From contig JAEEWM010000004.1 in NCBI GenBank assembly GCA_016287385.1, positions 1 to 64,000 of the forward strand: 64,000 bases of DNA, read 5' to 3'. This DNA comes from Clostridiaceae bacterium. GTDB lineage: Bacteria; Bacillota; Clostridia; Oscillospirales; Acutalibacteraceae. The notes beneath the pieces were generated by a model. It did no database searches, was not told where the DNA came from, and was given only the letters and a program-made list of their open reading frames with translations. The position numbers and the translations under genes were made by a program. How positions within the stretch are numbered: position 1 is the stretch's first letter; the number at the start of each line of letters is the position of its first letter. Positions 6,554 to 14,490 of this stretch are shown piece after piece.

Positions 6554-8143
6554 ATGGATGCTTTTTTAACGTGGTTTTTTGATTTCATGACCGATTTCCT
6601 TCAAGCGATCTGGAAGGGCGTTTCGGGACTTTTCGGCGCGATTTCATTCCTGTTCAATTTCAAATCGATATTCAATCAGCTGGCAAATTATAAGAGCAAT
6701 TTTGACGTGCTCGGCTGGGTGATGTGCGTATTGGTAATAATACTTATCTACGGCATAATGGTAGGTCTTGTTTTCCTCATAGTTATTGCGGCGAGAAAGT
6801 ATATTCGTTTCCGCAGAACGCTTGTAGGTAACGAAGACTTACTTGAGGAAATCGCCGACCTGCACCGTGACGTTGTACGTCTTAACGCGGAAAAGGAACG
6901 CATTATCAATATGAAGATCGATCCTACCGGCGTTACCTACGATCAGCTTCGCGATATGTTTGAGGCGAACAGACCCGAGGTTGAAGCCGCCGCGGTCACT
7001 GCGGGTGAGCAAGGTTCTACGGAGAACGGCGAACAGACCCTCAGTGTCGGATCACCCGATGATAAGCGCTTCTTCCGTCTTTCCGCGGTTGACGATAAGT
7101 ATACCTATTACGTTGCGCCCGACTATGACCGCACGATGTCGCTTGAACAGATTTGCGACGATATCCGCAATTTCGCCTGCTCGCGCTCCAACCTTTATTA
7201 TGAGCTTAAAACGATACGCCTTATGATAGCCGGTCTTGCTTCCACAAAGCTGATACTGCTTCAGGGTATTTCGGGTACAGGTAAAACCTCGTTGCCGTAT
7301 ATGCTCGGCAAATACTTCCAGAACGACGCGACAATAGCGTCGGTGCAGCCTTCCTGGCGTGACCGTACCGAACTTTTCGGTTACTTCAACGAATTTACCA
7401 AGAAGTTTAACGAAACAGAAGTCTTAAAGCGTATTTACGAGGCTTCGTACAACGACGATATCAACGTAATCATCCTCGATGAGATGAATATAGCCCGTGT
7501 TGAATACTATTTCGCGGAAATGCTTTCAATACTTGAAATGCCGAATCCGGAGGAATGGAAAATCGAGCTTGTTCCGTCATCCTGGCCGGGCGACCCCGCG
7601 CATTTGCCTGACGGTAAATTGCAGATACCGCAGAACGTGTGGTACATCGGTACCGCGAATAACGACGATTCGACTTTTGCGGTTTCCGATAAGGTTTATG
7701 ACCGTGCGCTCGTAATAAATCTTGACAGTAAGGGCGTTCCGTTCACGGCGCCCGATACCAAGCCGAAGTTTATAAGCTACTCCTACATTGAAGAACTCTA
7801 TGCCAAGGCGATTAACGAGCATCCGGTAGATCCTAAAACGCTCGAAAATATCAGTAAGCTTGACCTTTACGTTATTGAAAAATTCCGTATTGCTTTCGGT
7901 AACCGTATTATGAAACAGCTTCAGGTGTTCGTACCGGTATTTGTCGCCTGCGGAGGTACGGAGCTCGAAGGTATAGATTATATCCTTGCGACAAAGGTTT
8001 TCAGAAAGTTTGAAGGTCTTAACCTTTCGCTTATACGCGATGAGATAAGAGGACTTATCCTGTTTATGGACAGTCTTTTCGGCAAGGGCACGATGAAAGA
8101 GTGCACCGAGTACCTGCAAAGACTGCAGAAATCAATGTATTGA
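6554..8143 (+). CDS. Membrane-tethered McrB-like AAA+ ATPase
   Basis: 529 residues. An amphipathic N-terminus, a transmembrane helix at about 50-75 (VMCVLVIILIYGIMVGLVFL), a coiled coil to about 115, and a AAA+ domain from about 200. Walker A LLQGISGTGKTS is near residue 237, Walker B NVIILDEMN near 305, and the sensor-1 stretch YIGTANNDDSTF matches the GTxNxxDxS element of McrB-type ATPases. There is no methylcytosine-binding domain, and the membrane anchor is unlike a restriction NTPase. It sits between two signal peptidase genes and directly before an uncharacterised partner. It may energise assembly or remodelling at the membrane. Confidence 0.75.
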   Translation: MDAFLTWFFDFMTDFLQAIWKGVSGLFGAISFLFNFKSIFNQLANYKSNFDVLGWVMCVLVIILIYGIMVGLVFLIVIAARKYIRFRRTLVGNEDLLEEIADLHRDVVRLNAEKERIINMKIDPTGVTYDQLRDMFEANRPEVEAAAVTAGEQGSTENGEQTLSVGSPDDKRFFRLSAVDDKYTYYVAPDYDRTMSLEQICDDIRNFACSRSNLYYELKTIRLMIAGLASTKLILLQGISGTGKTSLPYMLGKYFQNDATIASVQPSWRDRTELFGYFNEFTKKFNETEVLKRIYEASYNDDINVIILDEMNIARVEYYFAEMLSILEMPNPEEWKIELVPSSWPGDPAHLPDGKLQIPQNVWYIGTANNDDSTFAVSDKVYDRALVINLDSKGVPFTAPDTKPKFISYSYIEELYAKAINEHPVDPKTLENISKLDLYVIEKFRIAFGNRIMKQLQVFVPVFVACGGTELEGIDYILATKVFRKFEGLNLSLIRDEIRGLILFMDSLFGKGTMKECTEYLQRLQKSMY

Positions 8144-8297
8144 TATTTTGATTTGCGTTGCGTGCTTACGGCATCGGGCGGTGTTATCCGCCCGTGCACG
8201 GTTAAATTAGGCTTTTACCGTATTTAACTCGCAATTACCGTTGCCGTGGCGCATCGGCGCAAATTATGGCTTTATTTCCGGCAGAGGAGGCGTACAA

Positions 8298-9836
8298 GTG
8301 GCGGAAGAACAAAAAAACAATAACGGCGAAAGTACCTTTCGCCGTGTTTATAACGATACGACCTTCTTCGTAGACAGTATAGTTGAAGAATATGACGTAT
8401 TCCCGGCGATACTCGCCATGATGCGTGACGGAAATGCTACGATAGAACTGAAAAAGCGGTATTTACTGCGTGCTATCGACGAGGCATGGGTCAATATTAT
8501 TGAGGATACGCTGCCTTCGCTCGATATGATAATTCGCAACCCCTCAAGATTTATTGAGGAGCGTGAGGAAGTGCTGCCGATAGAATTGTCCCGCAACATT
8601 TCGGTTAATTCTATAAAGCACCTGTCCCAGCATACAAATCTTATTTCAAAAATCGAGGGCGATAAGATTATTCCCTCAAAGATTCTTAACGTTTTCCGCG
8701 AGGAAACGATGCAGACTTATGAAAATAAGTTTATAAACACCCTTATAAACCGCCTTTACGCCTTCGTTAACCGCAGATACGAGATAGCGAAAAAGGCGGG
8801 GCAGGATGAAAAAACCACAAGTATCGAGTTTAAGGATACATTCAACCACGATGACGTCAGGGTAAGCATGAATTTCCGTCTTGAAATCGCCCAGGAATCG
8901 GGCACTTACGATGATGACAAGGCGGAGCGCAATTACAGCCGGACTACCGATTTATGGCGCAGAGTAGAGAAGCTTAACAGCATCGTTTCGGCGTATGCCG
9001 ATTCCGATTTTGTCCGCGAAATGGGGCAGAGTTACATTCGCCCGCCGGTTATGCGCACCAACGCGATACTTAAGAACAAGGATTTGCGCCAGTGTCTCGC
9101 CCTCTGGCAGTTTATTGAAAGCTATGAGAGCGCCGGTTACAGTATGATAATTCAGGAGGACCTTGAGGACGTTGATGAAGAGTACATAAAGGAACTCTAC
9201 TCAACGCTGGCGCTTCAATATCTGATTTTCAGATACAATATCAAAAATGAGTTTGACGCGGATAAAACCCTTGCTTCTTCGCTTTCCGATAAAGTTATAT
9301 CGCCGAAAATTATCGGTGAGTTGACTAAAACCTCGGAGGATTCGTATGATATTATCGAGGAGCATTTGCCTGATTCACCGGCGATGAAGCGTTACAATAC
9401 GCTTACGCCTGACGACCGTTTAATGCTCAAAGCGCTTGAAATCGCGCTTGACGCCGCGGATATGATAGGCGAAGAGGAAGTCGAGCATCCGTATGTTCCG
9501 GAACCCGACCCGGTACCCGAAGTCACGGTGCCCGAAGAGGAGCCCGAGCAGCCGGAGACCTACGACCGCGAGCCGCAAGCCGCCGCGTCCGGCTCCGCCG
9601 ACGGTGAAGTCCCGGCAGCAGCCGCGCCGCTTAAGGTTAAAATAAGCGAAAGCAAGCGCCCGGAAAATGTAAAGCGTATTGGCGTAAAAGTCAAAGCCGA
9701 AAGTGAAGATGCGCCGGAAATCGCACCTGTAAAGGTAAAAGTGAGCGAGCGCACGAAAACGCGTAATATTAAGCATATTAACGTTAAAACAAAACCCGAG
9801 GGTGAAAATGATGAAAATACCACCCAAGATTCATAA
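8298..9836 (+). CDS. Uncharacterised partner of the McrB-like ATPase
   Basis: 512 residues from the GTG at 8298, which has AGGAGG 7 bases upstream; the longer frame from 8241 has no ribosome site. I do not recognise the family with confidence. The middle (TYENKFINTLINRLYAFVNR) recalls DUF2357-type proteins that accompany McrB-like ATPases, where the McrC nuclease would be. No PD-(D/E)XK nuclease motif is evident. The last 110 residues are Pro/Glu-rich and end in two imperfect 32-residue repeats (PLKVKISESKR..., PVKVKVSERTK...), basic in character. No membrane helix. Its end overlaps the next signal peptidase gene. Confidence 0.55.
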   Translation: MAEEQKNNNGESTFRRVYNDTTFFVDSIVEEYDVFPAILAMMRDGNATIELKKRYLLRAIDEAWVNIIEDTLPSLDMIIRNPSRFIEEREEVLPIELSRNISVNSIKHLSQHTNLISKIEGDKIIPSKILNVFREETMQTYENKFINTLINRLYAFVNRRYEIAKKAGQDEKTTSIEFKDTFNHDDVRVSMNFRLEIAQESGTYDDDKAERNYSRTTDLWRRVEKLNSIVSAYADSDFVREMGQSYIRPPVMRTNAILKNKDLRQCLALWQFIESYESAGYSMIIQEDLEDVDEEYIKELYSTLALQYLIFRYNIKNEFDADKTLASSLSDKVISPKIIGELTKTSEDSYDIIEEHLPDSPAMKRYNTLTPDDRLMLKALEIALDAADMIGEEEVEHPYVPEPDPVPEVTVPEEEPEQPETYDREPQAAASGSADGEVPAAAAPLKVKISESKRPENVKRIGVKVKAESEDAPEIAPVKVKVSERTKTRNIKHINVKTKPEGENDENTTQDS

Positions 9837-10464
9837 AATACTTACCGCCGTTACTTACGTAATTGTGGCAGCTTTGATACTTTTTGTTTCGGTTATACTG
9901 TTTTTCAGAATAAGCGGCAGGACTTTCTGGATGTTTGACAGAACGCTTATGTGGGTTAAAACCGGCAGCATGGAACCGACTATTCCGGCAAGGAGTTATA
10001 TACTCGTTAAAAAGATTGACGGCAACGACGTAAAGGTCGGCGATATAATAACCTTTAAGTCGGAAAATCTGGGCGGTGAGCTTAACACTCACAGGGTAGT
10101 CGAACCGGACCCGAACAGGCTAATAGGCGCGAATGAGATTGTTACCAAGGGCGATAACAACTACGAAAAAGACGCCCCCATAAATCGCAGCAGCGTCGTT
10201 GGCATACATCAAAGAAATTTACCGGTTTTATCGTTCTTCGGGCGGTTTTTTACCACTCCGGTAGGTATTACGGTTACAATTCTGATAGTTCTCGCGGTTA
10301 TGATTTTCCTGTATTTTGAAGATATTGCCGCACTGGTAAACACGGTTACCGGTAAAAAGAATGAAAAGCGAAAACAGGAAAAATTTGACGAGCTTGTCAA
10401 GGCGGAGGTTGAACGGCTTAAAGCACAAAACCGGGATACGGACGTCGACGGTAAAAACGATTAA
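9811..10464 (+). CDS. Second SipW/ER-type signal peptidase I
   Basis: About 217 residues. GTG 9802, ATG 9808 and ATG 9811 are possible starts; GAGGG at 9798-9802 best fits 9811. Transmembrane helix about 12-35, VKTGSMEPTIPARSYILV with catalytic Ser, LNTHRVVEPD with the ER-type His, KGDNNYEKDAPI as box E, and a C-terminal helix around 155-175 followed by a charged tail. Overlaps the end of the preceding gene, so is coupled to it. A second peptidase in one locus suggests either two substrates or specialisation by the tail of the first one. Confidence 0.88.
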   Translation: MKIPPKIHKILTAVTYVIVAALILFVSVILFFRISGRTFWMFDRTLMWVKTGSMEPTIPARSYILVKKIDGNDVKVGDIITFKSENLGGELNTHRVVEPDPNRLIGANEIVTKGDNNYEKDAPINRSSVVGIHQRNLPVLSFFGRFFTTPVGITVTILIVLAVMIFLYFEDIAALVNTVTGKKNEKRKQEKFDELVKAEVERLKAQNRDTDVDGKND

Positions 10465-10481
10465 AAGAAATAGGTGATGAT

Positions 10482-10712
10482 ATGTTTGAAGAATCAATAA
10501 TCAAAAAGAAAATTAAGAAGTCTAAAAAGTATATCGAAATGCTTGAGAAAAAGCGCGCCCGTTCTCAGGCGGCGCTTGTAACCGCCATACTTTCTAATCA
10601 AACGCCCGGTGACGAGGATGTCGAGTACTTTAACCGTTTTACCGAGCTTATTGAGGCGGAGCGAAACAAGATGCACGGGTTTATGAAAGACCTTGAAGAT
10701 TTGAAAAAATAA
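10482..10712 (+). CDS. Small coiled-coil hypothetical protein
   Basis: 76 residues, very rich in Lys and Glu, helical throughout (KKSKKYIEMLEKKRARSQAA), with no membrane segment or known motif. It has a GGTGAT ribosome site and lies 17 bases after the signal peptidase and 18 bases before the GGDEF-EAL gene, so it belongs to the operon. Function unknown. Confidence 0.6.
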   Translation: MFEESIIKKKIKKSKKYIEMLEKKRARSQAALVTAILSNQTPGDEDVEYFNRFTELIEAERNKMHGFMKDLEDLKK

Positions 10713-10730
10713 TTTTACAGGAGATTTACT

Positions 10731-13022
10731 ATGCAAAAGAGGGTTACGAGTCGTATAAACAGTATTGTAATAATCGTAATGTGCCTTGTAAGCATAGTTC
10801 TCGTGGGCAGTAGTGCCGCTATGCTTACAGGTTACTCTAAAACCTTGCACAGCGGCGCTGAAATTTTAGGTCTTGTTTACTCGAAACAGACTTCGGATGA
10901 CTTTACAAAAGCCATGAACTCATACCGGACGAGATCTGAGACGTTTGCGGAAAACCTTATGGAAACACCGATACAGTCTATTGATGAGCTCACCCACAGT
11001 ATCGGTCGTGTAAACAAGCAGGCGCAGTTTAAGGAAATAATGTTTATACGCTATTTCAGGGACGGAGTTGAGTATTCTCTCGGCGACAGGGAATTCGATA
11101 TGACCAAGGAGTCAAAATCGGTTCTGGTCGGAGCCAGGACCGGTGAGACTTTTTGCGCCGGCGTTGTTGAGGACTATAATCAGAGTATCAGTGCGGTCGC
11201 TTACTGCGTGCCGATTAAGAATTGCCCGTATGCGGACTGCATTGTTTTATACTATCCGACAGGTCCGTTTTTCGAATTGGTTACCCCCTCGGAGGACAGC
11301 GAAAAGTATTCACAGCTTACGACTATCTGCTCGGCAGAGGGCGAAATTGTTTCAATAGTCTATAAAAATAAGAACGGCGCTTTCGAGGTCCAGCAGCACA
11401 ACAATATCTATGAGATATTAAAGGCGAGAATTAACGACAAAAAGACGATTGACAATATGCGCACCCTGGTATCGGACGGAAGTTCCGGCTCATTTTCGGT
11501 TAAAATCGCCGGTGACGATAACGTTGTTTCGGTTCTCGGTATAAGTGAACACGGCACTTCGCCGTTTTCGGTCGTTGCGGTTTACAAATCAAACGACGTT
11601 TACAGTGCGGCGTACTCCACCGTAAGCACTGTTTTGGCAGAGCTCGCAATATTCTTCGTTATGCTCATATTTGCCGCGATATACTTCATTATAAGCTTCC
11701 GTGCAAGCGAAATGCGTATGCGCCACATCAGAGAATACAACGAGGATATCGGTTGCCCGACGAGGGTTAAGTTTGAACGGGTCGGCGCCGAAATTTTGAG
11801 GCAGAACTTCGGCTCGCAATTTGCGGTTATAGTTGTTGACATCCGCCATTTCGACTATATGACCGACCAGATGGGCAACGAAAAAATGATTGAAGAACTG
11901 CGCCGTATGAAGGAGTTTTACAGCCGATTCTTACAGGTCCACGAAACCTACGGTTATGCCGGTAACGGTCGATTCTTATTACTGCTTCATTACCGTGATG
12001 ACACAGCGCTCGGCGAGCGACTCAAAGCGCTCACCACCTATCTCGGCATTTCCAAGGTGACGGCCTCCGGAGAGCGTATCACCCTTTCGGCGTACGGCGG
12101 TATTTATAAGACTTCCGGCGACCGTGAGACTACGGTCGAAAGAATGGTTGAGCGTGCAATTTCCGCCGCGAACGCAACAAGCTATCCCTTTGACTTTGAT
12201 TCGTTCCGCGTATATAACGAGCGGTTGCATTCACGCAACGCCATGAATGAGTACATTGAAGTCAACATGCAGAAAGCCCTTGATGACAACCTGTTCAAGG
12301 TCTTCTATCAGCCGAAATACAATATAGAAGGCGACAGACCTGACGGCTGCGAGGCGCTTGTGCGTTGGTATAACCCCGATACCGACGAATATATGCAGCC
12401 GAATATATTTTTACCGCTTTTTGAGCAGAACAGATTTATTGTAAAACTTGATAAATATGTTTACGAGCAGGTTTGCAAATATATTGCAAATACTGTTGCG
12501 GAACACAGGCAGCTCTATCCGATATCGGTAAACGTTTCGCGTATTACGGCGTCAGAGCCGGACTTCGTTCCTTACTACATAGCTATTAAGGAAAAATACA
12601 ATGTTGCGGATAATTATCTTACCATAGAGTTTACCGAAAGCTTCGCTTTTGAAGATTATGAGCGCCTCCGTGAAACAGTTTCGACGCTTCATAAGAACGG
12701 TTTCCGTTGCTCCATAGACGACTTCGGCTCCGGATTTTCTTCCTACAATATTCTTAAAGAACTGCCGATGGACGAAATAAAGCTTGACCGTTTCTTTATT
12801 GTTAAGGGCTTTTCGGAAGATCGCGATCTTAAAGTGCTTTCAAGTGTTATACGGCTCGGTCGTGAGCTTAACATGAAGGTCACGCAGGAAGGTGTGGAAA
12901 CAATAGACCAGATGATGCTTCTTAAAAAGCTCGGTTGTAACGTTATTCAGGGTTATTATTACTCTAAGCCGCTTGTTCAGGGCGACTATGACGATTTCCT
13001 TACGCGAAAGTTTATGCTTTAA
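10731..13022 (+). CDS. Membrane c-di-GMP phosphodiesterase: sensor, degenerate GGDEF, EAL
   Basis: 763 residues. Transmembrane helix about 10-32, an outer sensor domain (possibly Cache type) to about 285, a second helix around 290-325, a GGDEF-like domain whose loop reads GYAGNGRFLLLL instead of GGDEF, then an EAL domain. The EAL part keeps FYQPKYN, CEALVRW (EAL), SVNVSR, EFTES, SIDDFGSGFSSY, DEIKLDRFF, TQEGVET and QGYYYSKP, so it should hydrolyse c-di-GMP to pGpG. Last gene of the locus; with the cyclase at 890-2272 it frames the riboswitch system with opposing activities. Confidence 0.92.
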   Translation: MQKRVTSRINSIVIIVMCLVSIVLVGSSAAMLTGYSKTLHSGAEILGLVYSKQTSDDFTKAMNSYRTRSETFAENLMETPIQSIDELTHSIGRVNKQAQFKEIMFIRYFRDGVEYSLGDREFDMTKESKSVLVGARTGETFCAGVVEDYNQSISAVAYCVPIKNCPYADCIVLYYPTGPFFELVTPSEDSEKYSQLTTICSAEGEIVSIVYKNKNGAFEVQQHNNIYEILKARINDKKTIDNMRTLVSDGSSGSFSVKIAGDDNVVSVLGISEHGTSPFSVVAVYKSNDVYSAAYSTVSTVLAELAIFFVMLIFAAIYFIISFRASEMRMRHIREYNEDIGCPTRVKFERVGAEILRQNFGSQFAVIVVDIRHFDYMTDQMGNEKMIEELRRMKEFYSRFLQVHETYGYAGNGRFLLLLHYRDDTALGERLKALTTYLGISKVTASGERITLSAYGGIYKTSGDRETTVERMVERAISAANATSYPFDFDSFRVYNERLHSRNAMNEYIEVNMQKALDDNLFKVFYQPKYNIEGDRPDGCEALVRWYNPDTDEYMQPNIFLPLFEQNRFIVKLDKYVYEQVCKYIANTVAEHRQLYPISVNVSRITASEPDFVPYYIAIKEKYNVADNYLTIEFTESFAFEDYERLRETVSTLHKNGFRCSIDDFGSGFSSYNILKELPMDEIKLDRFFIVKGFSEDRDLKVLSSVIRLGRELNMKVTQEGVETIDQMMLLKKLGCNVIQGYYYSKPLVQGDYDDFLTRKFML

Positions 13023-13033
13023 CGCTTTGCTTC

Positions 13034-13058
13034 GGGCGGCAGTTTTGCCGCCCTTTTT
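13034..13058 (+). terminator. Terminator of the c-di-GMP locus
   Basis: GGGCGGCA and TGCCGCCC around a TTT-type loop, followed by TTTTT. It closes the operon 12 bases after the phosphodiesterase stop. Confidence 0.9.
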
Positions 13059-13079
13059 ATCGCGTTACAGAAATAACTC

Positions 13080-13108
13080 TTGATTTTATATACTACTTGT
13101 TGTATAAT
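13080..13108 (+). promoter_or_regulatory. Promoter of tRNA-Leu(CAA)
   Basis: TTGATT (13080-13085), 17-base spacer, TATAAT (13103-13108). The tRNA begins 53 bases downstream, so a 5' leader of about 45 bases must be removed. Confidence 0.75.
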
Positions 13109-13161
13109 CGTTAAGGCGTTCGGCAAGCCGCATTTTCGGCGTCGTCGCCTATTAAAACCTT

Positions 13162-13248
13162 GCCGGAATGATGGAATTGGCAGACGTGCTGGACTCAAAA
13201 TCCAGTCCTGGCGACAGGGTGCGGGTTCAAGTCCCGCTTCCGGCACCA
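13162..13248 (+). tRNA. tRNA-Leu(CAA)
   Basis: 87 bases, class II with a long variable arm. Acceptor GCCGGAA/TTCCGGC, anticodon stem CTGGA/TCCAG with loop CTCAAAA giving CAA, T arm GCGGGTTCAAGTCCCGC, encoded CCA. Confidence 0.97.
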
Positions 13249-13249
13249 C

Positions 13250-13280
13250 GCGAAAGGCAAGTCTGACGGCTTGCCTTTCG
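13250..13280 (+). terminator. Hairpin after tRNA-Leu(CAA)
   Basis: CGAAAGGCAAG pairs with CTTGCCTTTCG, 11 bp, directly after the CCA end. The T-run is poor (GTATAATC), so termination may be partial and read into degV. Confidence 0.55.
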
Positions 13281-13310
13281 TATAATCAGTGTTATTTAGG
13301 AGAGAGCAAT

Positions 13311-14171
13311 ATGGCTGAAAAAATCGTAATCACAAGTGACAGTACCACCGATCTGAGTCCGGAACTTATTGAGAGATACGGCATAAAAACATTGCCTATG
13401 AGAATTACTCTCGGTGATAAAACATACCGCGATACTATAGATATCGTGCCGGATGATATTTACGAGCACCAGAGAAAATACGGTGAACTGCCGAAGACCT
13501 GCGCCACGAACGTGGGGGAGTGCACTGACTTTTTCAAGCCGTTTGTCGATGAGGGCTTTTCGGTCATCCATTTTACTATCAGCTCCGAAATGTCCTCAAC
13601 CTACAACAACTCGGTTATCGCGGCGTCTGAATTTGATAACGTATATATTGTTGACACAAAGAATCTTTCTACGGGCGGCGGTCTTTTGATGCTCGCCGCG
13701 TGCGATATGATTAAAGCAGGAAAATCCGCAAAGGAAATAGCTGATGAATGTACAAGGCTTGCGGCTTACGTTGACGCCTCGTTTGTTATTGACAGTCTTG
13801 AATACCTTTATAAGGGCGGCAGATGTTCGGCTCTTTCCGTGATGGGCGCAAATCTTCTTAAACTTAAGCCCTGTATTGAAGTTAAAAACGGCAAAATGGG
13901 TGTTGGCAAGAAGTATCGCGGCAAATTTGCCGAGGTTTTGAAGCAATATACTGAAGACAGGCTGGCGAATAGGGAAGACCTCGTTAAGACCCGTGTTTTC
14001 ATTACTCACGCGGGCTGTGCGAAGGATGTTGTCGACAGCATCGCGCAGATTGTTAAGTCAAAGGGCATTTTTGATGAGGTTTACGTCACCCGCGCCGGCT
14101 GCACTGTTTCGTCACACTGCGGTGCAAACACGCTCGGTGTTCTGTTTATCAGAAATTCCGAGGTAAAGTAA
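13311..14171 (+). CDS. DegV family fatty-acid-binding protein
   Basis: 286 residues from the ATG at 13311, with AGGAGAG 5 bases before; the longer open frame from 13080 runs through the tRNA and is not real. The start KIVITSDSTTDLSPE, the central FVIDSLEYLYKGGRCSAL and the C-terminal GCTVSSHCGANTLGV are standard DegV motifs. DegV proteins bind fatty acids, and the FakB members pass them to the kinase FakA to make acyl phosphate for phospholipid synthesis. No fakA gene is nearby. Cytoplasmic. Confidence 0.92.
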   Translation: MAEKIVITSDSTTDLSPELIERYGIKTLPMRITLGDKTYRDTIDIVPDDIYEHQRKYGELPKTCATNVGECTDFFKPFVDEGFSVIHFTISSEMSSTYNNSVIAASEFDNVYIVDTKNLSTGGGLLMLAACDMIKAGKSAKEIADECTRLAAYVDASFVIDSLEYLYKGGRCSALSVMGANLLKLKPCIEVKNGKMGVGKKYRGKFAEVLKQYTEDRLANREDLVKTRVFITHAGCAKDVVDSIAQIVKSKGIFDEVYVTRAGCTVSSHCGANTLGVLFIRNSEVK

Positions 14172-14326
14172 TATACCGCCCTGTAACCGAAAAAACGCTT
14201 TTATCATAGTATAAAGCAGGGGCGTTTGCAGGATCCTGCTTTTTCGGCGGTAGCAGGTTGCTATCTATAAGTACCGGATGGCCCCATAATTATAAAGGCT
14301 CTCTCCGAAAGGAGAGAGCTGTTTTT
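14172..14326 (+). ncRNA. Structured intergenic RNA ending in a terminator (unassigned)
   Basis: The 319 bases between degV and serC carry a compact set of inverted repeats: TACCGCC (14174-14180) with GGCGGTA (14246-14252), GAAAAA with TTTTTC inside it, a GCTTT/AAAGC hairpin (14197-14217), a perfect palindrome GCAGGATCCTGC (14228-14239), a TAGCA/TGCTA hairpin, and a terminator GCTCTCTCC-GAAA-GGAGAGAGC-TGTTTTT (14298-14326). It ends before the serC promoter, so it is either the 3' UTR of degV or a small RNA. It does not match a riboswitch class I know; 6S RNA was considered but not shown. Confidence 0.45.
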
Positions 14327-14428
14327 ATGAGGAAAGCGCTTTTTGATGATTATTGATAATATTTTAACAAACTTCTTAAAATTCCGCGTGTTTTTTCAAA
14401 AAACATTGACAAATTATTAACAAATCTA

Positions 14429-14457
14429 TTGACAGATGAGTACAATGTATATATAAT
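14429..14457 (+). promoter_or_regulatory. Promoter of serC-serA
   Basis: Perfect consensus, TTGACA (14429-14434), 17-base spacer, TATAAT (14452-14457). The start lies near 14464, leaving a short leader with GGAGG (14478-14482) and no room for a riboswitch. Confidence 0.92.
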
Positions 14458-14490
14458 AGCCGTGTTACATTAATTTTGGAGGTAATTTTT

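Noticed and set aside
6554..9836. McrBC-type restriction system
   Set aside because: No nuclease domain, no methyl-DNA-binding domain, a membrane anchor instead, and the genes are in a surface-protein operon.
13080..13310. Long N-terminal extension of DegV
   Set aside because: It passes through tRNA-Leu(CAA) and the tRNA promoter; a good ribosome site precedes the ATG at 13311.
14172..14490. Riboswitch or T-box controlling serC
   Set aside because: The structured part ends in a terminator before the serC promoter at 14429-14457, so it cannot be in the serC leader; no T-box (GGTGG-type) sequence.
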